NCBI GenBank assembly: GCA_031425035.1
Contig: JANPIN010000044.1
Span: 55,658 to 119,657, forward strand
DNA length: 64,000 nt
Source of the DNA: M3007 sp031425035
Lineage (GTDB): Bacteria > Bacteroidota > Bacteroidia > Chitinophagales > Saprospiraceae
Reading direction: 5' to 3'
The notes under the pieces: model-generated
Database searches by the model: none
What the model saw: the letters and a program-made list of their open reading frames with translations, nothing else
What the model was told of the DNA's origin: nothing
Position numbers and translations under genes: made by a program
Part shown: piece after piece, positions 8,853 to 16,732 of the stretch
Position numbering within the stretch: position 1 is the stretch's first letter
Layout of the letters: every line of letters starts with the position of its first letter

Positions 8853-11800
8853 GTGAAAGAGTCGAAAAGTACCACTCCCACTGTGTTGCAGCGCAAAAGC
8901 GAGCACAGCACCCAGCCGCCTTTCTTCCAGCCGGAAGGGAGCAGGGAGCGTTTTTTCGGTTCCGAACCAACCAAAGCGCCTTTTTTCCAGCCTGCCCCGG
9001 GCCATGCCGGGCAGGCCGCTGCGCCTCCCACCATCCAGACGAAACTAAAGATCGGCGCGCCCAACGACCATTTTGAAAAAGAGGCGGATGCGGTGGCCGA
9101 CAAGGTCGTGCAGCGCCTGGCGCAACCAGCCGCCGGGAACGCGGAGCCGGCGATCAACGGCCAGCCCACAGAAGCACCCGCCGTACACCGGGCGCCGGCT
9201 ATGGTCCAGCATAAATGCGCGGACTGCGAAAAAGAAGATAAACTGCAAAAGAAAGAGGAAGAGATTGGTCAGACCGGCGAAGCCGTGCAGATGAAACCCA
9301 TTTTCGACAGCGCCGCCGAACCGCCGGACGAGGGCGCCGGCGCCGGAACCGGCGGCTCCCCCTTTGGTAATGGTGGCGCTGCCGGCAGCGGCGATGATAT
9401 CCGCCGCAAACCCATTTTTGAAAGCGAGGGTACTTCTGACGACCTACAGCGCAAATGCGCAGACTGCGAAGGGGAAGAACAGGAACACATTCAAAAATCC
9501 GGCGATGGCTCCTCCGAAGCCTCCCCCGACGTGTCTTCCCGCCTGCAATCCTCCAAAGGCGGCGGCAGCCCGCTGCCCCACGACACCCGCTCTTCGATGG
9601 AATCGGCCATCGGCGCCGATTTTTCCGGCGTGCGGGTGCATACGGGCAGCGAAGCGGCGGGGCTGAGCCAGGACTTGAGCGCGCAGGCGTTTACGCATGG
9701 GAACGATATTTATTTTAATGAAGGGAAGTATAACCCGGGGAGTGGGGATGGGCAGAAGTTGTTGGCGCATGAGTTGACGCATACGGTGCAGCAGGGGGGG
9801 GCAAAAGCAAAATCGGACATACCGCCCAAAACAAATACCGAAGCTGACAGTAAAATACCGCAGCGTAAACTTACATCCCAAGCCAACTCAGATTATACAC
9901 CCTTAAAGAATGCTAATCATTTAAAAAGTATTGAAAGTGTACTTGAGGGGGAATATCAAATCCAAAAATCCCAAAAATCAGTCGCTAAGGAATCCAAGGC
10001 TTTATCAAAAGAGAGCAGCCAAGACACTGACGTTTCATTCCGTATGCAATCTGATAAAGGGAATGAATCTCCTTCAAAGCATACACAGACAGAAATGACA
10101 GGTGCTATTGGCGCGGATTTCTCGAAGGAGAAGGGTCATACTGCAAGTGAAGTAACAAACCTAAATAACGATATAGGTAATCGTGAAGGGAAAAAGGATA
10201 ACTATGAACAAGGAATCAAACAAAAAAGTGATACCCCAACCATACAACGATCTTGGGTAGATGATGGCGCTCGCCGCTTTTTATCTGGAAATCAAGTTAC
10301 AGACTTCTTGGTAGGAGTTGTCGCAGGTGTTTTTGAATGGTTTGAAGAACTAATCGGTGGCATAGTAGGATTATTCAAAGCCGCTTTTTCTGGAAGTGTG
10401 GCAGCTATTATTGCTATAGCCGGTATAATAGTGATTGTTTTGCTTGCCGTATTTTTTCCGCACATTGTACTTCCTATTCTTGCAGTTATTGGCGCTATTA
10501 TTGGAATAGGATTTTTACTTTACCATTTATACAGAGTATTTTTTGCTCCAAATCTTACTCCATATGAACGTGGTAAAAGTTTAGGTAAAGCTATTGTTGA
10601 AGCAATTTTATTATTCTTGGCGGTGACGGAAATTATCAAATTCGCCAAAACATATGCGCAAGTTTCACGACTGGCAGCCTCTGGATCTTTAATGGCCAGA
10701 TTACGATACGTTCGTGAATTAATGAAATACGGAGATGTTGGCAGAGTATTGATTTTGTTAGCAGAAGTGGGAGATATTGAAAAAACAATTGAATTGCTTA
10801 GACTGGTTAGAAATGTTGAAAAAGCGCTAGAACTATTCAGATTAGCCAGAAATATAGATGATCTCCTTGACTTGCTTCGCATTTCAAAAATTGCTGATAT
10901 TGCTCAACTTGAACGGCTACTTCGCATAGCAAAAATAGCCAATGCAGGGCAATTGCGGAGACTCCTTCAAATAGATAAACTAGCCGATGCATCCCAATTG
11001 GAGCGGCTGCTTGGCAGCGCTAAACTTGCAGATGGCGCAAGGCTTGAGCAAATTTTAAGCAGTGCCAAACTAGCCGATGCAGCGCAGCTGGAGCGGCTGC
11101 TTGGCAGCGCCAAAATCGCGGATGCTATGCAAGTGCAACGACTTTTAGAAAGCGCTAAGATTGCTGATGCAATTCAACTCGAACGACTCATTAACAGTAC
11201 CAAACTTACTAATGCAACACAAATTGAACGGCTTATTGGCAGCGCAAAATTATCCAATGTAACTCAACTTGAAAGGCTTATCAGGAGCGCTAAAATTGCT
11301 GATGTAACTCAACTTGAACGCTTAATTGGAAATGCCAAAATTGCCGATGCGGCTCAAATCGAACGCCTGCTAGGGAGTGCCAAAATTGCCGATGCGGCTC
11401 AAATTGAAAGACTGATTGCTAGCGCAAAATTAGCCGATGCAGCCCAAGTTGAACGCCTGTTAGGAAGTGCAAAACTATCCAATGCGGTCCAACTTGAGAG
11501 ACTTGTACGAAGTGCCAAAATTGCAGACGCGACTCAACTCGAACGGTTAATAGAAAGCGCTAAAATCGCCGATGCATCTCAACTCGAACGGTTAATAGGA
11601 AGCGCTAAAATCGCCGACGCATCTCAAATCGAACGCCTTTTAGGGAACGTTAAAATCATAGATGCCGCTCAAATAGAACGCTTAATAGGCAACGCCAAAA
11701 TAGCAGATGCTGCTCAACTGGAACGCCTGATAGCAAACGTCAAAATTGCAGATGCTGCCCAATTAGAACGTCTCGTTACAAATATTAAACTTGCCGATGC

Positions 11801-12557
11801 AGCACAAGTGGAACGCCTTCTTGCCGATATTAAAATCACTGACGCTGCACAGCTAGAAAGACTATTTATACAACCTAAAATAACGAGTGTCGCTGAGATT
11901 GAAACTATTTTAAATCTGGTGGATGATGGCAACCGCTTAGAGCGCTTACTTAATATGGCTGATTCAGTAGTTCAGTTAGAAAGTTTTTTAATAAAAGCCG
12001 GTGGAGCATCCCAAGCAGCTAACCTAGAAAGTTTAATGACTTTAGCTGGTGCCGGGAAAGCATCAAATCTAGAAAAAATACTTAATATTGCAAATGGAAA
12101 TGCAAGTAAATTTGCTGAATTAGTTGAATGGACCCAAAATCTAAGTCGTAGAGTATTGACAAAGCCCACTGTCCCTCCGCCGCCTGAAGTTGCAGCGCTT
12201 GGTTTTAGTGGAGCGGATATGCCGCATTTTTTTGATCACACTTGGGAATTTGTAGACATTCCTAGCCGTCTCAACAAGAGCACAACATTTTGGCCATTAG
12301 GCACAGGAAATACGCCAAATACCATAAGTGACGCTTTAGGCGAAGCATTGCGAAATTTAAACCCACCGGGAGGTCCGCGATTGCCAATAGCTGGGACGCC
12401 GAGTCCCACGACGGGTGGAGGATTTACCGTGCAAGTTGGGTCAATAACACCTCCTACACCTCCGGAAGTAAGGCAGTTTTTCCCACTTAGCCAACCAGGA
12501 TTGATCACAATTCTAAAAAACGAAATGAAAGCGATCTGGGCAATTCTTAACCCTTAA
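8853..12557 (+). CDS. DUF4157 eCIS effector with 15-residue tandem repeats
   Basis: This 1234-residue protein starts with GTG. Order of parts: two PFFQP motifs and a KLKIGAPNDHFEKEADAVAD segment (residues about 22-85); a flexible linker with two KCADCE cysteine pairs; the DUF4157 (eCIS-core) domain at about 241-316 with a zincin-like H306-E307-L-T-H310; an AT-rich remainder containing a degenerate DUF4157 copy (about 395-455); strongly hydrophobic stretches (about 516-563 and 575-598); at least 22 tandem 15-residue repeats; and a C-terminal domain from about residue 1106. DUF4157 proteins are known as putative eCIS cargo or cargo adaptors. I read this as a polymorphic-toxin-like effector with a hydrophobic, possibly membrane-active segment. 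The terminal domain (PHFFDHTWEF ... FWPLGT) is not assigned. The base composition changes abruptly right after HELTHTVQQ. Confidence 0.8.
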   Translation: MKESKSTTPTVLQRKSEHSTQPPFFQPEGSRERFFGSEPTKAPFFQPAPGHAGQAAAPPTIQTKLKIGAPNDHFEKEADAVADKVVQRLAQPAAGNAEPAINGQPTEAPAVHRAPAMVQHKCADCEKEDKLQKKEEEIGQTGEAVQMKPIFDSAAEPPDEGAGAGTGGSPFGNGGAAGSGDDIRRKPIFESEGTSDDLQRKCADCEGEEQEHIQKSGDGSSEASPDVSSRLQSSKGGGSPLPHDTRSSMESAIGADFSGVRVHTGSEAAGLSQDLSAQAFTHGNDIYFNEGKYNPGSGDGQKLLAHELTHTVQQGGAKAKSDIPPKTNTEADSKIPQRKLTSQANSDYTPLKNANHLKSIESVLEGEYQIQKSQKSVAKESKALSKESSQDTDVSFRMQSDKGNESPSKHTQTEMTGAIGADFSKEKGHTASEVTNLNNDIGNREGKKDNYEQGIKQKSDTPTIQRSWVDDGARRFLSGNQVTDFLVGVVAGVFEWFEELIGGIVGLFKAAFSGSVAAIIAIAGIIVIVLLAVFFPHIVLPILAVIGAIIGIGFLLYHLYRVFFAPNLTPYERGKSLGKAIVEAILLFLAVTEIIKFAKTYAQVSRLAASGSLMARLRYVRELMKYGDVGRVLILLAEVGDIEKTIELLRLVRNVEKALELFRLARNIDDLLDLLRISKIADIAQLERLLRIAKIANAGQLRRLLQIDKLADASQLERLLGSAKLADGARLEQILSSAKLADAAQLERLLGSAKIADAMQVQRLLESAKIADAIQLERLINSTKLTNATQIERLIGSAKLSNVTQLERLIRSAKIADVTQLERLIGNAKIADAAQIERLLGSAKIADAAQIERLIASAKLADAAQVERLLGSAKLSNAVQLERLVRSAKIADATQLERLIESAKIADASQLERLIGSAKIADASQIERLLGNVKIIDAAQIERLIGNAKIADAAQLERLIANVKIADAAQLERLVTNIKLADAAQVERLLADIKITDAAQLERLFIQPKITSVAEIETILNLVDDGNRLERLLNMADSVVQLESFLIKAGGASQAANLESLMTLAGAGKASNLEKILNIANGNASKFAELVEWTQNLSRRVLTKPTVPPPPEVAALGFSGADMPHFFDHTWEFVDIPSRLNKSTTFWPLGTGNTPNTISDALGEALRNLNPPGGPRLPIAGTPSPTTGGGFTVQVGSITPPTPPEVRQFFPLSQPGLITILKNEMKAIWAILNP
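10881..11915 (+). repeat. 45-base tandem repeat encoding a 15-residue helical unit
   Basis: Inside the effector gene, 22 well-kept copies plus one decayed copy of a 45-base unit run without gaps, in frame. The protein consensus is SAKIADAAQLERLLG, with fixed K3, a D/N at 6, Q9, E11 and R12, and hydrophobic residues at 4, 10, 13 and 14. Codons differ between copies, so the array is old or diverging and is not a recent slippage product. Looser 13-residue units (near base 10770-10880) precede it. Amphipathic alpha-helical or solenoid structure is inferred. Confidence 0.95.
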
Positions 12558-12575
12558 CAATAAATAAATAAAAAA

Positions 12576-13079
12576 ATGATAAAAGTTGAATTCGAAATTC
12601 ATGTCATTGAAAATAACAATCTTGTGATAATTCAGGAAGCTGATTTATTGAACAATTTTGAAGCCCATTTGGAAACCTTGCGGCAGGCAAATGTTCTTGA
12701 AGGTGCCATCAATATTATCGACGATGATATTGTTAAGATTAGTGTAACCGACGAATTGTGGTACGCAATCAACAATTTTTGTTTTCTATCAATTCATAGT
12801 GTATCCGAAGGGCACGAGGCGTGCTTCCTTTACAAATTTTTTAGTTCGGATGACCATGTCGTATTTATACCAATTGCTAATTTAATCCGAATATTTGGCG
12901 AGCACCAATCTCCATTAACAGTATTTAAAAACGATATTTTGCCTAAATTATTTAATTGCGGTGGTAGATTTATAGAGATGTTAGAACGTGCAGGCATAAC
13001 ATCAAGTATTAATTTACAAGCAATGCTTTCGTTTATGGAAAAGGCACGGCATGCTTTGGTTAAACAAAATATTTTATAA
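12576..13079 (+). CDS. Small AT-rich protein after the effector, candidate immunity protein
   Basis: This is a 167-residue soluble protein starting 18 bases after the stop of the repeat effector. It has no signal peptide and no recognised domain. It is rich in Ile, Leu, Asn and Asp and is acidic in its first half, with an Ile-rich DDD segment near residue 50. Its AT-rich base composition equals that of the 3' two thirds of the effector gene and differs from the GC-rich structural genes, so both were probably acquired together. In polymorphic toxin systems a small gene at this position often encodes the cognate immunity protein; here that is inference from position, size and composition only. 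It could equally be a chaperone for loading the effector. Confidence 0.6.
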   Translation: MIKVEFEIHVIENNNLVIIQEADLLNNFEAHLETLRQANVLEGAINIIDDDIVKISVTDELWYAINNFCFLSIHSVSEGHEACFLYKFFSSDDHVVFIPIANLIRIFGEHQSPLTVFKNDILPKLFNCGGRFIEMLERAGITSSINLQAMLSFMEKARHALVKQNIL

Positions 13080-13091
13080 ACAAAAATATTA

Positions 13092-13161
13092 GGTAGTGTC
13101 AGGTTTTGAGTGATCAAACATGATATTTCGCATGACATATCACCCAAAACCTGACACTACC
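13092..13161. repeat. 70-base near-perfect palindrome, MITE-like or transcription-stopping hairpin
   Basis: The outer 23 bases at each end (13092-13114 and 13139-13161) are inverted copies with a single mismatch, and enclose a 24-base centre. The outer ends read GGTAGTGTCAGG and CCTGACACTACC. It lies directly after the AT-rich effector/partner cassette and before the GC-rich genes resume. No clear target-site duplication is visible, and no T-run follows on either strand. Confidence 0.8.
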
Positions 13162-13237
13162 AAGATCACAAGCCCCCACTTTACCACAGAAATTCCACTA
13201 ATAAAACATTCAACTATCACCCACCCACACCAAAAAA

Positions 13238-14251
13238 ATGAATCTACCAGAGCTCCTAACCCATCTCCTCGCCGGCGGCCTCCTCGGCCTCTTCGGCCAG
13301 GTCATCCGCATGTTTGTCGGTTTGGCCAAATCAAATGCCCAGAACACCGAAGTAAGCATGCCCCGCTTATGGGGCAGTCTCACCGTTGGCTTTACCGCCG
13401 GCGGAATCGGCATCTTTTCCATCACCGGATGGCAGCCGAATCCTATCCTGGACCAAGGAGGTATGCTGTTATTGATCAGCATCGGGTATGCCGGATCTGA
13501 TTTCCTGGAGGGGATATTTAGTGCTATTACCAGCCGCTACGGCAGTGCTGGCAGCGCCGGTCTTGATATGGAGGCCATCAAACGGCAACTGGCGGAAACT
13601 GAAAAACGTCTCCAGGAATCCATTCAGACCGAGATCAAAGTCGTTAAAGTCGGCTTGAATACCGTCAATGGCAGCACTAATGGCAGCTTAGTCACTGACT
13701 TTCGTCTGAATTACGGTCCTAATGCCAACGTATCCGCCATCTCCCCGTATGTGGAAGGGGTGTTGAAAGATATACTGAGGCGGTCCGGTAACCAGAGCGC
13801 GGTGATTTCCAGCACGAAGCGGACGCCTGCCGGGCAAGCCAGGGCCATGTTTACCAATATCCGCAATAAGGGGGTCCCCTCGCAGCGGGACCTGTACGGC
13901 CCACACGGAGACCGGGTGATTGATACCTATGAGCGGGAGACCGCTGCCGGGAGCACGGACGAAAAAATTATGCAGGCAATGGCTGATACCATTATCACGG
14001 AGGGGCCGGAGAAGTTCTCCAAGCACCTGGGGGATTATTCCAAACTGGCAGCAGTGGATATCCGGCCAAGTACGGTCCTCCACCGCACCGCTTTACGAGA
14101 AGCCGTAGCCCTGGAAATGCGCAACGGCCGCGTGCAGGACGCCATCATGGATTTAATAAATGACCCCGCTTTTCACCTGGAGATTCCGAATCGGGAAATC
14201 CCGGCCTTCATGGTGTTGAATGGGTCGGACGACCTGGATGAATATTGTTAA
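13238..14251 (+). CDS. Membrane-anchored M15-like peptidase candidate
   Basis: This is a 337-residue protein. The first ~100 residues contain two or three hydrophobic segments (about 5-27, 47-66 and 70-90) resembling a small holin-like or anchor region, followed by a short coiled coil (about 108-135). The remainder shows features reminiscent of M15/VanY-type peptidoglycan peptidases: an SSTKRTPAGQA motif (compare the S-x-x-R of the family), H263 in SKHLGDYS, D274 in AAVDI and a late H313 in FHLEI. The H-to-D spacing is longer than the family norm, so the catalytic assignment is tentative. In an eCIS locus such a protein could serve cell-envelope passage or release of particles by lysis; this is inference. 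It could instead be a structural membrane protein. Confidence 0.5.
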   Translation: MNLPELLTHLLAGGLLGLFGQVIRMFVGLAKSNAQNTEVSMPRLWGSLTVGFTAGGIGIFSITGWQPNPILDQGGMLLLISIGYAGSDFLEGIFSAITSRYGSAGSAGLDMEAIKRQLAETEKRLQESIQTEIKVVKVGLNTVNGSTNGSLVTDFRLNYGPNANVSAISPYVEGVLKDILRRSGNQSAVISSTKRTPAGQARAMFTNIRNKGVPSQRDLYGPHGDRVIDTYERETAAGSTDEKIMQAMADTIITEGPEKFSKHLGDYSKLAAVDIRPSTVLHRTALREAVALEMRNGRVQDAIMDLINDPAFHLEIPNREIPAFMVLNGSDDLDEYC

Positions 14252-14327
14252 AATTGCCAGGGTAATACTTGCTCTTTAAACCCCCGCCCCAACCACTCAA
14301 TTCTGTGACAACATCAACTTCCACCCA

Positions 14328-15785
14328 ATGTCCAAAACCTACCGACCCACCATCCCCGCCCGCTGGAACCAGCTCATCCTCGACTGCATCGTTGCCAGCG
14401 GTACGCCGCCGCCCATGGCCGCCCGTATCCTGGCCATCGTGCACACCTGCATCTACGACGCCTGGGCCATGTACGACGATTGCGCCCGGAGCACCCGGAT
14501 GGCCGGGCTGCTGCGCCGGCCGGCGGACGAGCGTTGCGCCGACGACGTGGATGCGGCTATCGAGACGGCCATCAGCCACGCGGCTTACAAGGCTTTGAAG
14601 ACGTTTTTTCCGCCCGAAACGCTCAAAACCGGGCCGAAGGACGTGATCGAAGAACGGATGAAGGGCATGGGCCAGGACCCCAATGCGGCGGAAGAAGACC
14701 CGAAAACTCCCATCGGACTGGGCAAAATGATGGCCAGGGTTGTGCTCGACAACCGCAGCGGCGACGGCGCCAACACCTGGCAAACCCTGGGCGGCGCCAA
14801 GCCCTATGCCGACTACACCGGTTACCTGCCCGCCGTGCCGCCTTTGGATATCCCGGCAAAAGGCGCTTATGAGCAACCGGTCGGCCATCTGCAGGAGCGC
14901 TGGCAGCCGCTCAACCTGTTGAAAAAAGACCCGGACAAGCCGGGTCGGAAAAAATACTTCACCCAAGGTTTTCTGGCGCCGCACTGGGGGCTGATCACCC
15001 CGTTTGCCCTCCGCCACGGCGGCGAGTTCCGACCCCAGGCCCGTCCAGAGGAGTATTACACGGTCCGTTTCCGGCAGCAATGCCAGGATCTGATCGAACT
15101 GAGTGGTTGCCTCACCGACGAGCGGAAATCAATCGCGGAATACTGGATGAACGGCCCCGGTTCCGTCACCCCGCCCGGCCACTGGCACCAGCTGGCCCAA
15201 TGGGTGGCCCAGCGTGATCGCCACGATTTGCACCAGGACGTCAAAATGTTTTTCGCCTTGGGCAATGCCGTCATGGATGCAGGCATCGCCTGTTGGGACG
15301 CCAAACGGGCCTTCGACTACGTGCGACCGGTGACGGCTATTCGCCAGCTCTTCAAAGGGCAGAAAATATACGCCTGGGCCTGGGACAACCCCGACCAGGA
15401 CGCCCGCCCGATGCAGGGGGAAGAGTGGTACCCCTATCAGTTCCTCGACTTCGTGACGCCGCCGTTTCCGGAATTTCCCTCCGGGCACAGCACTTTCAGC
15501 GCAGCCTCGGCGGAAATTCTGAAACGTTTCACCGGGAGCGACTACTTCGGCCATACGGTCGAAATCGAACCGGGCTCCTCCCTGATCGAGCCCGGTAAAA
15601 CGCCTTGCAGTTTGGTGGTGCTGCAATTGCCGACGTTCTCTTATGCCGCCACGCAGGCCGGTATGTCGAGGCTGTACGGCGGCATCCACTTTATGGACGG
15701 CAACCTCCAGGGCCTGGCCATGGGCGCTAAAATCGCGGATAAAGTCTGGCAGAAAGCAGAACGGCTGTGGTCAGGTACGTATTGA
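14328..15785 (+). CDS. Vanadium-dependent haloperoxidase / PAP2-type phosphatase-like protein
   Basis: This 485-residue protein has the three blocks of the vanadate/phosphate-binding PAP2 superfamily in order: K326-x6-R333-P in KRAFDYVRP, S385-G386-H387 in EFPSGHS, and SRLYGGIH454 followed by D457. Its length and block spacing favour vanadium-dependent haloperoxidases over small PAP2 phosphatases; these oxidise halides with hydrogen peroxide. The last block has H-x2-D where the superfamily pattern is usually H-x3-D. No signal peptide is visible. It is GC-rich like the structural genes, is co-directional, and lies 46 bases before ParA. Whether it is an injected cargo, a self-protective enzyme or simply a neighbour cannot be told. 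Confidence 0.8.
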   Translation: MSKTYRPTIPARWNQLILDCIVASGTPPPMAARILAIVHTCIYDAWAMYDDCARSTRMAGLLRRPADERCADDVDAAIETAISHAAYKALKTFFPPETLKTGPKDVIEERMKGMGQDPNAAEEDPKTPIGLGKMMARVVLDNRSGDGANTWQTLGGAKPYADYTGYLPAVPPLDIPAKGAYEQPVGHLQERWQPLNLLKKDPDKPGRKKYFTQGFLAPHWGLITPFALRHGGEFRPQARPEEYYTVRFRQQCQDLIELSGCLTDERKSIAEYWMNGPGSVTPPGHWHQLAQWVAQRDRHDLHQDVKMFFALGNAVMDAGIACWDAKRAFDYVRPVTAIRQLFKGQKIYAWAWDNPDQDARPMQGEEWYPYQFLDFVTPPFPEFPSGHSTFSAASAEILKRFTGSDYFGHTVEIEPGSSLIEPGKTPCSLVVLQLPTFSYAATQAGMSRLYGGIHFMDGNLQGLAMGAKIADKVWQKAERLWSGTY

Positions 15786-15830
15786 ATATTGCGGAATTCT
15801 CCCTTTTTCTTCCTTTAAAAAACAGGACGC

Positions 15831-16604
15831 GTGGTCATTTCAATTGCTATTCAAAAGGGCGGTTCGGGTAAAACGACCACCACGCTCAATCTCGGAGCGG
15901 CGTTCCGGGAAATGGGCCGTAAGGTATTGCTGGTGGACCTTGACCCGCAAAGTAACCTTACCCAGGCTATGGGTTTCCTGGAAGAACCGGAGCCGAGCCT
16001 TTACCATCTGCTCAAATCGGAGGCGTCGGGTCTGGAAACCAACGTGCGCACGGCTATCCGGCAGGCCAATGGCATGGACCTGCTCCCGGCCAACCTGGAG
16101 TTGTCTGCCGCTGAAATGGAACTGGTCAGCGTCTATGGCCGCGAAAACCTGTTGAAAAACATCCTGCAACCGGTGCTACAGGAGTACGACTATATCCTCC
16201 TCGACTGCCCTCCTTCCATTGGCATGCTTACGGTGAACGGCCTCGCGACAAGCGACTACATCCTGATGCCGCTGCAAGCCGAGTTTTTGCCTCTTAAGGG
16301 TTTGCGCAGCTTTTTGCGGGCCTTCCAAGGCGCGCAAAAGCTAAACCGGCAATTGAAGATGCTCGGCGTTTTACTCACCAAATTCGACGCACGGCTCACG
16401 ATGAACCAGGAAATACTACGGGCTTTGGAGCAGGAATTTGGCGAGATGGTGTTGAAAACCAAAATCAGAACTAATATAGCCATGGCCAAAGCCCAGGAAC
16501 GCGGCGTCGACATTTTTCGATTCGACGAACTGTCCAACGGTGCCTTGAATTATATGTCACTAGCCTTTGAGATAGAGGGCAGGATAGCCACAGGGGCGAT
16601 ATAA
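15831..16604 (+). CDS. ParA/Soj-family ATPase
   Basis: This 257-residue protein starts with GTG. It has the deviant Walker A motif KGGSGKTTT (residues 9-17) near the N-terminus, a switch region VLLVDLDPQSN, and the Walker B-like segment YDYILLDCPPS, all diagnostic of ParA/MinD ATPases of the Soj type. These dimerise on ATP and bind DNA or membrane to position cargo. No ParB homologue or parS-like site is visible nearby. Its position between the haloperoxidase gene and the second effector gene suggests a role in placing or distributing injection particles or their cargo in the cell rather than plasmid segregation; this is inference. Confidence 0.85.
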   Translation: MVISIAIQKGGSGKTTTTLNLGAAFREMGRKVLLVDLDPQSNLTQAMGFLEEPEPSLYHLLKSEASGLETNVRTAIRQANGMDLLPANLELSAAEMELVSVYGRENLLKNILQPVLQEYDYILLDCPPSIGMLTVNGLATSDYILMPLQAEFLPLKGLRSFLRAFQGAQKLNRQLKMLGVLLTKFDARLTMNQEILRALEQEFGEMVLKTKIRTNIAMAKAQERGVDIFRFDELSNGALNYMSLAFEIEGRIATGAI

Positions 16605-16732
16605 AAATCAACTTTAAGCCCTGGGATATCCGTTTATTCCCCTAATTTAGCGAGCGAAATGAAGAGATGCTCCGCATCGGCCTGGCCTTGATCCGGATTA
16701 TTTTTACCCAAACCATATAAACAGATGGCGCT

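Noticed and set aside
10881..11915. Repeat array considered as a CRISPR array
   Set aside because: Period is 45 bases with no unique spacers, repeats are in frame inside one gene and differ in codon use.
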